DNA from: Chloroflexi bacterium CFX4
GTDB lineage: Bacteria > Chloroflexota > Anaerolineae > Aggregatilineales > UBA2796
Length of the DNA: 64,000 nucleotides
NCBI GenBank assembly: GCA_021404685.1
Contig: QWHC01000019.1
Location: 1-64,000, forward strand
Direction of reading: 5' to 3'
A program made the translations under genes and the position numbers. Below are positions 44,633-52,680 of this stretch, in pieces (positions within the stretch are counted from its first letter, which is position 1; every line of letters starts with the position of its first letter). Under the pieces are notes generated by a model, which was not told the origin of the DNA, did not search any database, and worked only from the letters and a program-made list of their open reading frames with translations.

Positions 44633-45793
44633 CTAATCGTCCGCTTCTGGCACAAAGGCGTTGGTGAAGGCATCGGCATAGCCTTCTGCTGAGTCGATCA
44701 AGCCCATCGCAACAAGCGTTTCAGCGGTCAATTTCCAGGCAGCCTCACTACTCATGCCCAAGCGCTCTGCCTTCCACAATTCAATCGAATTGAGCAGCAC
44801 TTGCATTTGCACAGGATCATTTTCGCCCAAGCCTTCCACATAGTTGCGGCTGATTTGGTAGGCAAGTTCAGGCTCGGCAATGGTCAGCGCCAAGCCGCGG
44901 TGATAGGCATTCACCATAGCGCGCACCAATTCAGGGCGCTCGGCAATGGTCTTTTCGTTCGTCACCAACCCATTGGAGACCAAATCAGCGTAATCGCTGA
45001 TGGCGATCACGTCCACCTCAAAGCAGCGTGCTGCGATTTGCAGCGGCTCGTTGGCAATGTATACGACGGAGGCATCCACCTGCTTTTCGCAGAAGATCGG
45101 TGCGGTATCAAAGCCGATGGCGCGCACATCGCGCAGATCAGACTCCTGCATTTCGGCGGTGTTGAGCAGCGCTTGCAAGCCGAAGTAGCTGGCGCCAAAT
45201 TTGCCCGGCACGCCCACCACTTTGCCCTTCAAATCTTGTGGCGTGCGGATGCCGCTATCCTTCGGCACGACGACGCCAACCGGAAAACGCTGAAACCAAC
45301 GATAGACATAGGTTACAGGCGCGCCTTGTGCGCGTGCCATAAGCACCTGTTCGCCGCTGATCATGCCGAATTGCAGGTTGTTGGTGGCAATGCGCGTCAA
45401 GCCGTCGGTCTCATCAAAGCCGTGTTCAATGGTGAGGGCGATGCCGCCCTCACTGAAGAAACCTTGCTGAAGCGCTACATAGATGGGTGCGAACTGCACA
45501 TTCGGAATGTAGCCCAAAAAGAGTGTGATAGGTGTTTCGGCGCGGGCGCTAGTCAGCACGTCGCTATAGGGCAGAGAAGCACCCGGCGTTGGCTCGGCGG
45601 TTGGTTCAGCGGTTGGTTCAGCAGTCGGCTCGGACGTTGGTTCGGCAGTTGCCTCACCGTGTGATCTTTCGCCTTCCTTCACTTCGCTTTCGCCATGCCC
45701 TTTTTTGATGATGCCAACCTGTGGATCACCACTCACCACGCACGCTGAGAGCGCGAGGCTCAACACGAACAGGATTGCTAGAAACTTACGCAT
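44633..45793 (-). CDS. ribY: Riboflavin ABC transporter substrate-binding lipoprotein RibY
   Basis: 386 residues of the NMT1/THI5-like family. Signal with lipobox (KFLAILFVLSLALSAC), a long linker with PTAE repeats (TAEPTAEPTAEPT, DNA near 45575-45655), then the binding domain: ITLFLGYIPNVQFAPIYVALQQGFF, GEQVLMARAQGAPV, LKGKVVGVPG, and a KQVDASVVY. Thiamine-precursor binding proteins have the same fold; the FMN riboswitch upstream makes riboflavin the probable cargo, as for RibXY transporters known in Chloroflexota. ATG at 45793. Confidence 0.88.
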   Translation of the reverse strand: MRKFLAILFVLSLALSACVVSGDPQVGIIKKGHGESEVKEGERSHGEATAEPTSEPTAEPTAEPTAEPTPGASLPYSDVLTSARAETPITLFLGYIPNVQFAPIYVALQQGFFSEGGIALTIEHGFDETDGLTRIATNNLQFGMISGEQVLMARAQGAPVTYVYRWFQRFPVGVVVPKDSGIRTPQDLKGKVVGVPGKFGASYFGLQALLNTAEMQESDLRDVRAIGFDTAPIFCEKQVDASVVYIANEPLQIAARCFEVDVIAISDYADLVSNGLVTNEKTIAERPELVRAMVNAYHRGLALTIAEPELAYQISRNYVEGLGENDPVQMQVLLNSIELWKAERLGMSSEAAWKLTAETLVAMGLIDSAEGYADAFTNAFVPEADD

Positions 45794-45824
45794 TGTCTCC
45801 CTTTCTGATGCACAAGAGTAGGCT

Positions 45825-46670
45825 TTAAGGCTGCGGCGCACGCCAACGCAGCACATAACGCTCTAGGCGTGCCACGCACTCGTAGAGCAGCAGTGCTAAC
45901 GCTGTCAGCGTGATAACGCCAACCATAACGCCAGCAGGATTATACATAAAGCGCGAGGAAAAGATCATATAGCCCAAGCCCGCCGTTGCACCGTATGCCT
46001 CGCCGACCACCGTGCCGACCACGACCAACGTAACGCTGATCTTCAAGCCGCCAAAGAGCGAAGGTGCGGCAGCCGGCAGCTCCAAGCGGCGGAAAGTTTG
46101 CCAGCGTGTGGCGTTTAGGGCGCGGAACAATTCGCGTAGTTCGGGCGGGATGCCGCGAATACCAACCAACGTAGACATGAGCATTGGGAAAAAGACGATC
46201 AGCGCGGCAACGGCGCTTACAGAGGCAACACCGGGTCCGCCCAAGCGTGTGATCAAGATCGGCGCAATGGCGACCAACGGCACTGCCTGAAAGCCGACCA
46301 CATACGGCGCAAGTGTGCGTTCGGCAAAGCGGTTGCGTGCAATCAGGTAGCCAAGCAGCAGCGCAGAAGGCACACCAAGCAGCAACCCAAGCAGCACCTC
46401 TAACAGCGTGGTGCCGAGATGATTGATGAGCGTGCCGTTGCTGAGCAACTGCCCAAAGGTCTGCCAAACAGCCTCTGGTGTGGCGATCACGAAAGCAAGG
46501 CTGGCAGACTCACGGGTCTGGACGTGCCATAGCACAAGGATAATGATGGCAACCAGAAGGGCAGGCAGCCGATTCCAGAGGCGGCGCAAACGAGATGCGG
46601 CAGGCACGGCAGGGGCGCGGATAGTACGCGCTTCAGCGGTTCGGGTGGCTTGGCTGATCAAGTGCGCCAT
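45825..46670 (-). CDS. ribX: Riboflavin ABC transporter permease RibX
   Basis: 281-residue BPD-type permease (SsuC/ThiX-like). Six helices, from PALLVAIIILVLWHVQ, with the EAA-type loop ELRELFRALNATRWQTFRRLELPAAAPSLF split over two helices. The ATG at 46670 has GGGGAGAG just upstream, and this Shine-Dalgarno is tied up in a hairpin. It is the first gene after the FMN riboswitch, 31 bases before ribY. Cargo assignment rests on the riboswitch and the RibY neighbour. Confidence 0.88.
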   Translation of the reverse strand: MAHLISQATRTAEARTIRAPAVPAASRLRRLWNRLPALLVAIIILVLWHVQTRESASLAFVIATPEAVWQTFGQLLSNGTLINHLGTTLLEVLLGLLLGVPSALLLGYLIARNRFAERTLAPYVVGFQAVPLVAIAPILITRLGGPGVASVSAVAALIVFFPMLMSTLVGIRGIPPELRELFRALNATRWQTFRRLELPAAAPSLFGGLKISVTLVVVGTVVGEAYGATAGLGYMIFSSRFMYNPAGVMVGVITLTALALLLYECVARLERYVLRWRAPQP

Positions 46671-46679
46671 GAAAACTCT

Positions 46680-46703
46680 CCCCAATCTTTAGCAGATTCG
46701 GGG
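46680..46703 (-). promoter_or_regulatory. Shine-Dalgarno-sequestering hairpin of ribX
   Basis: On the minus strand CCCC-g-AATC (46703-46695) pairs with GATTGGGG (46687-46680), loop TGCTAAA. The second arm supplies the GGGG of the GGGGAGAG ribosome site of ribX and is followed by TTTT. It can therefore act as the off-state of the riboswitch on translation, or as a weak terminator. Confidence 0.75.
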
Positions 46704-46814
46704 CAGGCGCAGGGTAGGCAAAGCAGACTCGCAGCGCACAGGCATGGAGTCTCGCTTTGGTCACCATGCAGAAACAGCAAAGCGCGGCTTGCGGCAAGCC
46801 GTTCTGCCTTGCTG

Positions 46815-46961
46815 CTGACCTCCTCCCATCCGGACTGTAACCGTCGGCTTCGGTGTCTCACCGAATCCACCGCTAGGTGCGTGGCACTTAGACGGGTCGC
46901 GGGCTAGGCGCTCAGGGCGCATCACCGCCGGTGGGGAATTTCGCCCCGCCCCGAAGGTCTG
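46815..46961 (-). ncRNA. FMN riboswitch (RFN element)
   Basis: On the minus strand from 46961 the conserved RFN blocks come in order: CTTCGGGGCGGGG, ATTCCCCACCGGCGGTGA, AGCCCGCGACCC, GGTGGATTCGGTGA, CACCGAAGCCGAC, and AGTCCGGATGGGAGGAGG. The closing stem pairs GACCT (46955-46959) with AGGTC (46817-46821). It binds FMN and shuts off the downstream genes, here the transporter at 46670-43893. A second stem between it and ribX (7-bp CGGCTTG/CAAGCCG near 46786) and the hairpin over the ribX ribosome site form the expression platform. Confidence 0.96.
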
Positions 46962-46982
46962 CATTTTCATTTTCCACCAACG

Positions 46983-47011
46983 AGTATAGCACTTTGCGCT
47001 AAAAAGCACAA
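46983..47011 (-). promoter_or_regulatory. Promoter of the FMN riboswitch transcript
   Basis: On the minus strand -10 TATACT (46983-46988, 5 of 6) with a poor -35 TTGTGC (47006-47011) at 17-base spacing. It would start the transcript about 15 bases before the aptamer. Confidence 0.6.
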
Positions 47012-47044
47012 ATGGTTGTTCGGGAAGGGGATGGTGCAGCATAT

Positions 47045-47088
47045 AGGGATCAGTTAATCCCTGTTCCCGCCAGCCGGGAAAGGGATTA
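47045..47088. repeat. Nested inverted repeat between divergent promoters
   Basis: AGGGAT (47045-47050) can pair with ATCCCT (47057-47062), while TAATCCCT and TTCCCG (47055-47069, one bulged G) pair with CGGGAA and AGGGATTA (47075-47088), a 14-bp stem with a 5-base loop. The two pairings exclude each other. It lies between the riboswitch promoter (minus) and the tRNA-Leu promoter (plus). The role is unknown. Confidence 0.7.
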
Positions 47089-47138
47089 GCCTGAGAGATG
47101 ATTTATACACACCCCACCACTTTCAGGCTACCACAGGA

Positions 47139-47166
47139 TTGACAACCAATGCGCGGCATGTATAAT
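47139..47166 (+). promoter_or_regulatory. Consensus promoter of tRNA-Leu
   Basis: Perfect -35 TTGACA (47139-47144) and -10 TATAAT (47161-47166) with a 16-base spacer, 13 bases before the tRNA. Confidence 0.92.
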
Positions 47167-47179
47167 AACAAACAGTTAA

Positions 47180-47261
47180 GCCCTGGTGGCGGAATTGGCA
47201 TACGCGGCAGTTTGAGGGGCTGTGCCTTTATGGCGTGGAGGTTCGAGTCCTCTCCAGGGCA
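47180..47261 (+). tRNA. tRNA-Leu (GAG)
   Basis: Type II tRNA of 82 bases with long variable arm (TGCCTTTATGGCGT). Acceptor GCCCTGG/CCAGGGC, anticodon stem GCAGT/GCTGT with two wobble pairs, loop TTGAGGG (anticodon GAG at 47214-47216, reads CTC/CTT), T-arm GGAGG/CCTCT-type with GTTCGAGTC. CCA is not encoded. Confidence 0.96.
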
Positions 47262-47264
47262 AAC

Positions 47265-47294
47265 AAAAACCAGCAGGAACACTGCTGGTTTTTT
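47265..47294 (+). terminator. Terminator of tRNA-Leu
   Basis: ACCAGCAG pairs with CTGCTGGT around a GAACA loop, extended by A/T pairs and ending in TTTTTT. The stem lies 4 bases after the tRNA. Confidence 0.9.
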
Positions 47295-47312
47295 GCTGGC
47301 TTGCCAGCCTGT

Positions 47313-48866
47313 TTAGCGGATGGCTAGAGGTTGCAAAGCTGCCTCGTCTTTTTTGCCCTCACGGATCATGCTTTCATTGCCGTCGGTTGTCTCGATCAAC
47401 ACGAAATGGTTGAGCAGATCGCGCCCCTCTTGCACCTGCTTAGAAAGGACTGCCTGATCGCCATTGGGCGTGATGACCAAGCCCTGAAAGCGCCCGCGGG
47501 CAATCAGGCGTGGGCGCAGATCGCCGCCTACCTCAACGCTGTAGAGCGCTTCGGTTGCGCCGCGTGTTAGGTAATACAGCCGCCTGCCATCCGCAGTCCA
47601 TGCCAGTGCTGGTATCCGTGCTTCGCGCCCTGCCGAACTGATTGCAACGGGTGCGCCCTCGCCATCTACTGCATAGAGGTGCAACCGCTCATCGCCATTG
47701 CCATCACGGGTGACCATTGCCAGCCAACTGCCGTCGGCGTTGAATGTGAGTTGGATAGGCATATCCGGCGGATGCCGCTCCACAATAATGCCATTCATTA
47801 CGGGCTTTAGCTCGCCCGTCTCTAGCGAGAGCCTGCCCACATTGGCAACCCATGCATTTAAGCCGTTCGGATAGACCAAGAGCGCCTCAGTCGTGCTGAG
47901 GATGTGCAGTTGGTTCAGCGCGCTAAAGGTCAGATAGGCGCCACCCGTGTTGCCCTTGCCAACCTCAGTGTAGTTGCCGTCTGTGCTAACGCGCACCAAC
48001 CGCCATTGAGAAGGTTTGCCCGTGCAGCGCTCACCAAAGACGATGTAGAAGGCATCGCTTACGGCGCGCAGCGTGCTGCTCACAAAGTTGCAGCCCTCGC
48101 TGGCGGGCAGTTCGGTGACGATGCGTTGTGTGCGTGTGCCATCCCACAAACGCACATCCACTGAAGGCACCACGCCTTGCGAATCGGCAAAGAACTGTAC
48201 CACGGCTGCATTACGTCCGTTAAAGGTGAAGCTGTTCACATTGTCTAGCGTGGTGAGGTCGTTCAGGGTGGTGAGATCGATCAAGCGCAGCGTGCCAACG
48301 GTATAGTTGCCGCGTGCCGCATCTGAGCGGTAGCGCATCACGCCGAGCAGCGCACCATCACTGCTGAGTTGCATTCCACCGCGCAGCGCACATGCCAAGC
48401 CGTTGTTTTCGCCCAGTGGCAGCGCCTTGCCGCCACCCAGCGGATAAATTTCTTGCACACCGCTAATATCACTGCCAAAGTGCAGCACGAGGTTGTTCGC
48501 GTAGGTAAAGCAGGGAATGGCAAGCGTGCGCGTTGTGCCAACCGCCAAACTTTCGGCATTGCCGCTGAGATCGTAGAAAGCAAGCGTATTGCCGTTTGGG
48601 TTGTAGGCAAGAATGCGCGGATCGCCTTCGCGCAGCGCAACGGCGGTTGGGTTGGCAGGCTGTGGTGCGGTGGTGAGTGGTGCCGTGGCGGGCGGATTGG
48701 CGGGCGTCGAAGCGTCTGAGGCTTGTGTCGCCGCTACTGCTGTAGGCGGCAGTGTGGGCGCGATAAGTGTTGGTGCGTTGCCTTCTGCGGTGGGATTGGC
48801 AGGCGCACCACAAGCAGACATAAAAAACAAGGCAGCCAAAAGCAGCCGTCTCAATAAGGTGTTCAA
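47313..48866 (-). CDS. TolB-like beta-propeller lipoprotein
   Basis: 517 residues starting at TTG (48866) with GGAGAG six bases upstream. Lipobox after LLLAALFFMSAC, then a Pro/Thr/Ala linker of about 50 residues, then a WD40/TolB-like propeller. Recognisable blades include LTFNADGSWLAMVTRDGNGDERLHLY (in two strands), PALAWTADGRRLYYLTRG and VITPNGDQAVLSKQ. Role unknown; propellers of this kind bind proteins or peptides outside the membrane. No partner gene beside it. Confidence 0.86.
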   Translation of the reverse strand: MNTLLRRLLLAALFFMSACGAPANPTAEGNAPTLIAPTLPPTAVAATQASDASTPANPPATAPLTTAPQPANPTAVALREGDPRILAYNPNGNTLAFYDLSGNAESLAVGTTRTLAIPCFTYANNLVLHFGSDISGVQEIYPLGGGKALPLGENNGLACALRGGMQLSSDGALLGVMRYRSDAARGNYTVGTLRLIDLTTLNDLTTLDNVNSFTFNGRNAAVVQFFADSQGVVPSVDVRLWDGTRTQRIVTELPASEGCNFVSSTLRAVSDAFYIVFGERCTGKPSQWRLVRVSTDGNYTEVGKGNTGGAYLTFSALNQLHILSTTEALLVYPNGLNAWVANVGRLSLETGELKPVMNGIIVERHPPDMPIQLTFNADGSWLAMVTRDGNGDERLHLYAVDGEGAPVAISSAGREARIPALAWTADGRRLYYLTRGATEALYSVEVGGDLRPRLIARGRFQGLVITPNGDQAVLSKQVQEGRDLLNHFVLIETTDGNESMIREGKKDEAALQPLAIR

Positions 48867-48917
48867 GTCAAACTCTCCGTCAACAAGCTAGTGAGCCGCA
48901 CTTAGCAGTGATGCACA

Positions 48918-49478
48918 TCAAGGACGTGAGCGCTTCTCATCATCGTTATCATCCTGAGGCAGCGAGTGTGCGGTGTGGCTAAAGCGCACGTGCAACACCA
49001 TTTGCCCTAAGCGAATTTCATCGCCATCTTGCAGGCGGTTGGGACGGTGCGCCGCCAAGCGCACACCATTCAGATATGTGCCATTGCTGCTGCCCAAGTC
49101 CCACAGTTCAAGCTGATTGTTCTCGGCTTGGCGAATGGCAGCATGGCGGCGGCTAACGCCCATGCGATAGCCGGCAAAAGGTGTCATATCCACATCAGGC
49201 ATCGCACCAGTTGCCGGATCGCGCCGCCCAAAGATCGTCTCGCGCTTTTGTTTCAGCAAGATCGGTTCGGCATCGGCGATTTCAATACGGAGCATAACAT
49301 CCGCAGGGAACGGTTCAGCACTTTTGATGACTGCCAACGCCTCACGTACCTCCATAGGGGTGTTGATGCCAATGCTGCGCGTGCCAAGCGGTGCATCGCC
49401 GATCAGGCTAGCACCGCAATTTTCACAAAAGACGACACCGATTCGGTTAAGATGTTTACAATTCGGACATGCCTGCAT
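48918..49478 (-). CDS. Zinc-ribbon and FHA-domain protein
   Basis: 186 residues. A Cys4 zinc ribbon at the N-terminus (CPNCKHLNRIGVVFCENCGAS) is joined by a linker to a C-terminal FHA domain: FGRRDPATG, GVSRRHAAI, LWDLGSSNGTYLNG, and IRLGQMVLHV. The key phosphothreonine-binding Arg, Ser and His (GR..SRRH) are present, so it should read phosphorylated partners, perhaps of one of the kinases in this window. ATG at 49478 has GGGAG 8 bases upstream. Confidence 0.92.
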   Translation of the reverse strand: MQACPNCKHLNRIGVVFCENCGASLIGDAPLGTRSIGINTPMEVREALAVIKSAEPFPADVMLRIEIADAEPILLKQKRETIFGRRDPATGAMPDVDMTPFAGYRMGVSRRHAAIRQAENNQLELWDLGSSNGTYLNGVRLAAHRPNRLQDGDEIRLGQMVLHVRFSHTAHSLPQDDNDDEKRSRP

Positions 49479-49810
49479 AGTGGCTACTCCCGGCTGCCCA
49501 ACCCTCACAAAAGATAAGGCTCACTCTAGTATAGTGTAAATGAGAGTAACATACTTTGCCACTTAGCAACACAGCCTCTTTGAGCGAATGCGGCGTATAG
49601 ATCGGGATTATTGGGTGTGTTGCTGCCAATGGTGCGGCTTTGCGAATTTGTGGCGGCGCATCGCTACACAGTTTGTACGAGCGTTGTACCTTGCCTGATC
49701 CTGTGAAGCTCTTTTACACACCGTTCCTTACAAGGCTTGCCATAATGCAGATTTGCCCTACAATGTAACGTATACCTACCTGACAAAAACCAATAGGAAG
49801 GATAATCCTC
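49479..49810. other. 332-base intergenic region between divergent genes
   Basis: It holds a TATACT -10-like box on the minus strand at 49528-49533 for the FHA gene and the plus-strand promoter at 49737. The 200 bases between show no ORF, strong hairpin or repeat I can support. Confidence 0.5.
49737..49764 (+). promoter_or_regulatory. Promoter of the small membrane protein and hybrid kinase
   Basis: -35 TTGCCA (49737-49742, 5 of 6), 16-base spacer, -10 TACAAT (49759-49764, 5 of 6), 46 bases before the ATG at 49811. Confidence 0.7.
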
Positions 49811-50047
49811 ATGACCAACAAGAGCGCGAATGATAGCCTTGATGATATTCGCGGTGGTCTAGTTGAAGATGATCTGTTCGAGACGGATTTTGGCGTGCCA
49901 AGCACTGCCTCTCAGCGTGTTGAGCCAAAACGCATTTTTGGACTGACCGCTGGCGAACGAATGATCCTCTCCATCATCTTTTTCCTTGCCGTTAGTGTGC
50001 TAAGTGTTGCCCTGCTATTCCTCACCAATACGATTGTCATTCCCTAA
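49811..50047 (+). CDS. Small single-helix membrane protein
   Basis: 78 residues. An acidic cytoplasmic N-terminal part (DSLDDIRGGLVEDDLFETDFG) is followed by one membrane helix (MILSIIFFLAVSVLSVALLFL) near the C-terminus, so it is a tail-anchored type. GGAAGGA lies about 7 bases before the ATG. No family was recognised. The hybrid kinase gene starts 33 bases after its stop, and the pair share one promoter, so it may tether or inform that soluble kinase. Confidence 0.8.
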   Translation: MTNKSANDSLDDIRGGLVEDDLFETDFGVPSTASQRVEPKRIFGLTAGERMILSIIFFLAVSVLSVALLFLTNTIVIP

Positions 50048-50080
50048 CCGTTCGGTGCCTGAGCAGACTGAGATTTCTCT

Positions 50081-51217
50081 ATGCAGTCAACATCGAACCA
50101 AGCGACGATCCTGTTGGTGGATGATGACGATGAAATCCGCACCACCGCCACCATGATCCTCTCGCTGGAAGGTTACCGCGTTTTTGCCGCCAGCGATGGG
50201 CTGGAAGGCTTGGCTGCCATCACGGAAGGCAAATGCACGCCACAGCTCATCATCAGCGATATTGCCATGCCGCAGATGGATGGTTACGCCTTCTTTGAGG
50301 CGGTGCGTCAAATTCCTGCCATGCGTGCGGTGCCATTCATCTTCCTGACTGCCTTCGGATCGCGGCGGCACATTCACTTAGGGCGTGAACTGGGCGTGGA
50401 TGATTATCTGGTCAAGCCCTTTGAGACTTCCGAACTGATCGCCTCGGTGCGAAGCCGTTTAGGGCGCGCGCAGGAAATGCGCCAACAGGTGGAAAGCGAA
50501 TTGGATGACGTCCGCCGCATGTTGGTGCAGTTGCTCTCGCACGAACTGCGAACGCCGCTCACCTACATCACCGGCGGCTTTGAGCTGCTTGCCGATCTGG
50601 TTGAACGGGAAGGCGAGACGCAAGATGTGAACGCCAGCATGAACCTCATTCGCAGCGGCGCGCAGCGCCTAACACGCCTTGCCGAGCAAGTGGTCAGCTA
50701 TACCGAGTTAACCAGCGGCTTTGCCCGCCGCCAGCTGGAAGAATATGGTGAACCGCTTGCCCTGTTTGAATTGATCGAGAACGCGATCACAGCTGCCTAC
50801 CCTGAGATGAAGGCACGCAATATTTACGTTGAAACCGATTATGGGCTTGCCGAAAAAACCGAGGTGCGCGGTGTTGCCAAGCTGCTTAGCATGGCGATCT
50901 ACGAGGTGATCCGCAACGCTGTTTCCTATAGCCCTGAACATAGCAAGGTTTGGTTGCACGCCGAACAACAAGGCAGCGAGGCAGTCATCACAGTCACTGA
51001 TCACGGACGCGGCATCGCTGAGGCTGACCAAGCCACCATTTGGGAGCTGATGGCGCAGTCAGATCGGCAGCGGCACGAACAACAAGGCGCGGGCATGGGC
51101 TTGCCGTTGGTGCGCCAAACGCTGCGCTTGCACGGCGGCGATGCCTCACTCGTCAGCCAGCAAGGGCAGGGAACTACCGTCACGCTGCGCCTGCCTTTAG
51201 CCAATGTCGGCAATTAA
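50081..51217 (+). CDS. Hybrid response regulator-histidine kinase
   Basis: 378 residues with no membrane helix. Receiver at 8-125 with phosphoacceptor Asp60 (IISDIAMPQMDG), acidic pocket VDDDDE and Lys in LVKPF. HisKA follows with His154 in LLSHELRTPLTYITGG, then the HATPase domain with N-box (IRNAVSYSP), DHGRGIAEAD and GAGMGLPLVRQTL. Receiver-first order means a signal from another kinase can control this one. Its stop overlaps the convergent GNAT gene by 4 bases. Confidence 0.94.
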   Translation: MQSTSNQATILLVDDDDEIRTTATMILSLEGYRVFAASDGLEGLAAITEGKCTPQLIISDIAMPQMDGYAFFEAVRQIPAMRAVPFIFLTAFGSRRHIHLGRELGVDDYLVKPFETSELIASVRSRLGRAQEMRQQVESELDDVRRMLVQLLSHELRTPLTYITGGFELLADLVEREGETQDVNASMNLIRSGAQRLTRLAEQVVSYTELTSGFARRQLEEYGEPLALFELIENAITAAYPEMKARNIYVETDYGLAEKTEVRGVAKLLSMAIYEVIRNAVSYSPEHSKVWLHAEQQGSEAVITVTDHGRGIAEADQATIWELMAQSDRQRHEQQGAGMGLPLVRQTLRLHGGDASLVSQQGQGTTVTLRLPLANVGN

Positions 51218-51819
51218 TCCAGTCTATATGCCCAAAACAGGGCAATCTCTACGATGGGCGCGTTAGGATCATCCGTATAGTTGCCATAGAGTGACTCATC
51301 TAGCCCAACCAAACGGCAGCCCATCCGCGCATAAAAGCGGCAGGCAGCAATGTTCGTCTGCTGCGTCTCCAACGTGATGGCGCGTGCGTCCCAGTTCTTG
51401 GCGGCGCGCACTGCCAAATGCCACAAGCGCTGCCCAATGCCCTGCCCACGAAAATCCAGATCAATCATCAGGTTGTAGATGAAGGCTGTTTCGTTCCAGG
51501 CTTGCCACAGCATATCCAGCACGCCAACCAGCCGCTGCCCATCGGCAACTGCCACGCGCTGATAAGCTGCCTCGCCGCGATTCAAGCGCGCTCGAATATT
51601 CTGCTGCATCTCTGGTGTGAAGTCATACAAGCCGCCTTTGTCGAATGGCTGCGCCAAGTGGCGTTCGGTCAGCCGCCAACCAACCTGATAGCCGCTGCCG
51701 CTATGCTCGATTGCTAAGATTGTATCGGTGCGGTAGGTTGGGCGGATTTCGGGCAGGCGCGGAATATCGTCCGCCGTCAGTGGGCGGATTTCGATGATAG
51801 GCGCATCGGGCATCAGCAT
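51214..51819 (-). CDS. GNAT family N-acetyltransferase
   Basis: About 201 residues. IIEIRPLTADDIPRLPEIRP opens the fold, and the acetyl-CoA loop is DLDFRGQGIGQRLWHLAV, followed by ITLETQQTNIAACRFYARMGCRLVG in the last strands. Acceptor unknown. Several in-frame starts exist (GTG 51831, ATG 51819, ATG 51813); 51819 has GTGAG upstream. Confidence 0.9.
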   Translation of the reverse strand: MLMPDAPIIEIRPLTADDIPRLPEIRPTYRTDTILAIEHSGSGYQVGWRLTERHLAQPFDKGGLYDFTPEMQQNIRARLNRGEAAYQRVAVADGQRLVGVLDMLWQAWNETAFIYNLMIDLDFRGQGIGQRLWHLAVRAAKNWDARAITLETQQTNIAACRFYARMGCRLVGLDESLYGNYTDDPNAPIVEIALFWAYRLD

Positions 51820-51888
51820 AAGGTTGCTCACTTTGGTACAATAGACGGGCTAATTTGCATTCTATCCGAAACGGACTTCAAGCGCTTT

Positions 51889-52680
51889 ATGAACACTTTC
51901 ACCTTGAGTTACAGCGAGCAGGGACAAGGCTTGCCGCTTATTTTACTGCACGGCTTCCCGTTTAACAGCGCGCTGTGGCGCGAGCAGGCGCGCAGCCTGA
52001 GCGATACTTGCCGCCTGATCATGCCCGATCTGCGCGGTTTTGGGCAGAGCGATGCCGCCGAAGGCATTTATGATATGGCTTTGATGGCGCAAGATGTGCT
52101 GAACTTGATGGATAGGCTGGACATTGAGCAGGCTGCCATTATGGGACACAGCATGGGTGGCTATGTGGCACTGGCGCTTTGGAATCTTGCGCCGCAGCGC
52201 TTCAGCGCCTTCGGATTGATCGCTTCACATGCATGGGCAGATAGTGAAGCACAGCGGCAGGGACGCGAACAGTTGATTGAGCAGGTCTCTGTGCGCGGTG
52301 CGGCGGCTGTGGTAGAGGCAATGCTGCCGCGCCTTTTTGCACCCACCTTACCCGAAGATGATCCCATCCGAGAGCAAGCACGGCTGATGATGCAGGCGGC
52401 GCGCCCAACCAGCCTGATGAGCGCCATTCGTGGCATGATATACCGCCCTGATAGCAGCGCATTGCTGCCGCACATCAATGTACCTGCCCTGATCCTGTGC
52501 GGCGACTCGGATCCGATTGTGCCAGTGGCGCGTGCCGAAGAAATGGCGCGCCTGCTGCCTGAAGCAACACTTATCACCATTGAGAATGCCGCCCACATGC
52601 CCATGCTGGAGCAGCCACAGGCAACTGCCCTTGCCTTGCGGACGTTCCTCAGCACTTTAGCATCGCATCGCCGCCTCTAG
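51889..52680 (+). CDS. Alpha/beta hydrolase
   Basis: 263 residues of the alpha/beta fold. HGFPFNSALWREQ forms the oxyanion area, nucleophile Ser in GHSMGGYVALAL, Asp in ILCGDSDPIVP and His in ENAAHMPMLEQP, so the triad is complete. Similar to 3-oxoadipate enol-lactonase/BioH-like carboxylesterases; the substrate cannot be read from sequence. Overlaps the stop of the convergent phosphatase gene by 4 bases. Confidence 0.93.
   Translation: MNTFTLSYSEQGQGLPLILLHGFPFNSALWREQARSLSDTCRLIMPDLRGFGQSDAAEGIYDMALMAQDVLNLMDRLDIEQAAIMGHSMGGYVALALWNLAPQRFSAFGLIASHAWADSEAQRQGREQLIEQVSVRGAAAVVEAMLPRLFAPTLPEDDPIREQARLMMQAARPTSLMSAIRGMIYRPDSSALLPHINVPALILCGDSDPIVPVARAEEMARLLPEATLITIENAAHMPMLEQPQATALALRTFLSTLASHRRL

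Noticed and set aside
44801-45664. 287-residue open frame on the plus strand
   Set aside because: Antisense to ribY; the sense frame has the signal peptide and family motifs.
44633-46670. Thiamine-precursor (HMP) transporter ThiXY
   Set aside because: The family fits, but the upstream RNA is an FMN, not a TPP, riboswitch.
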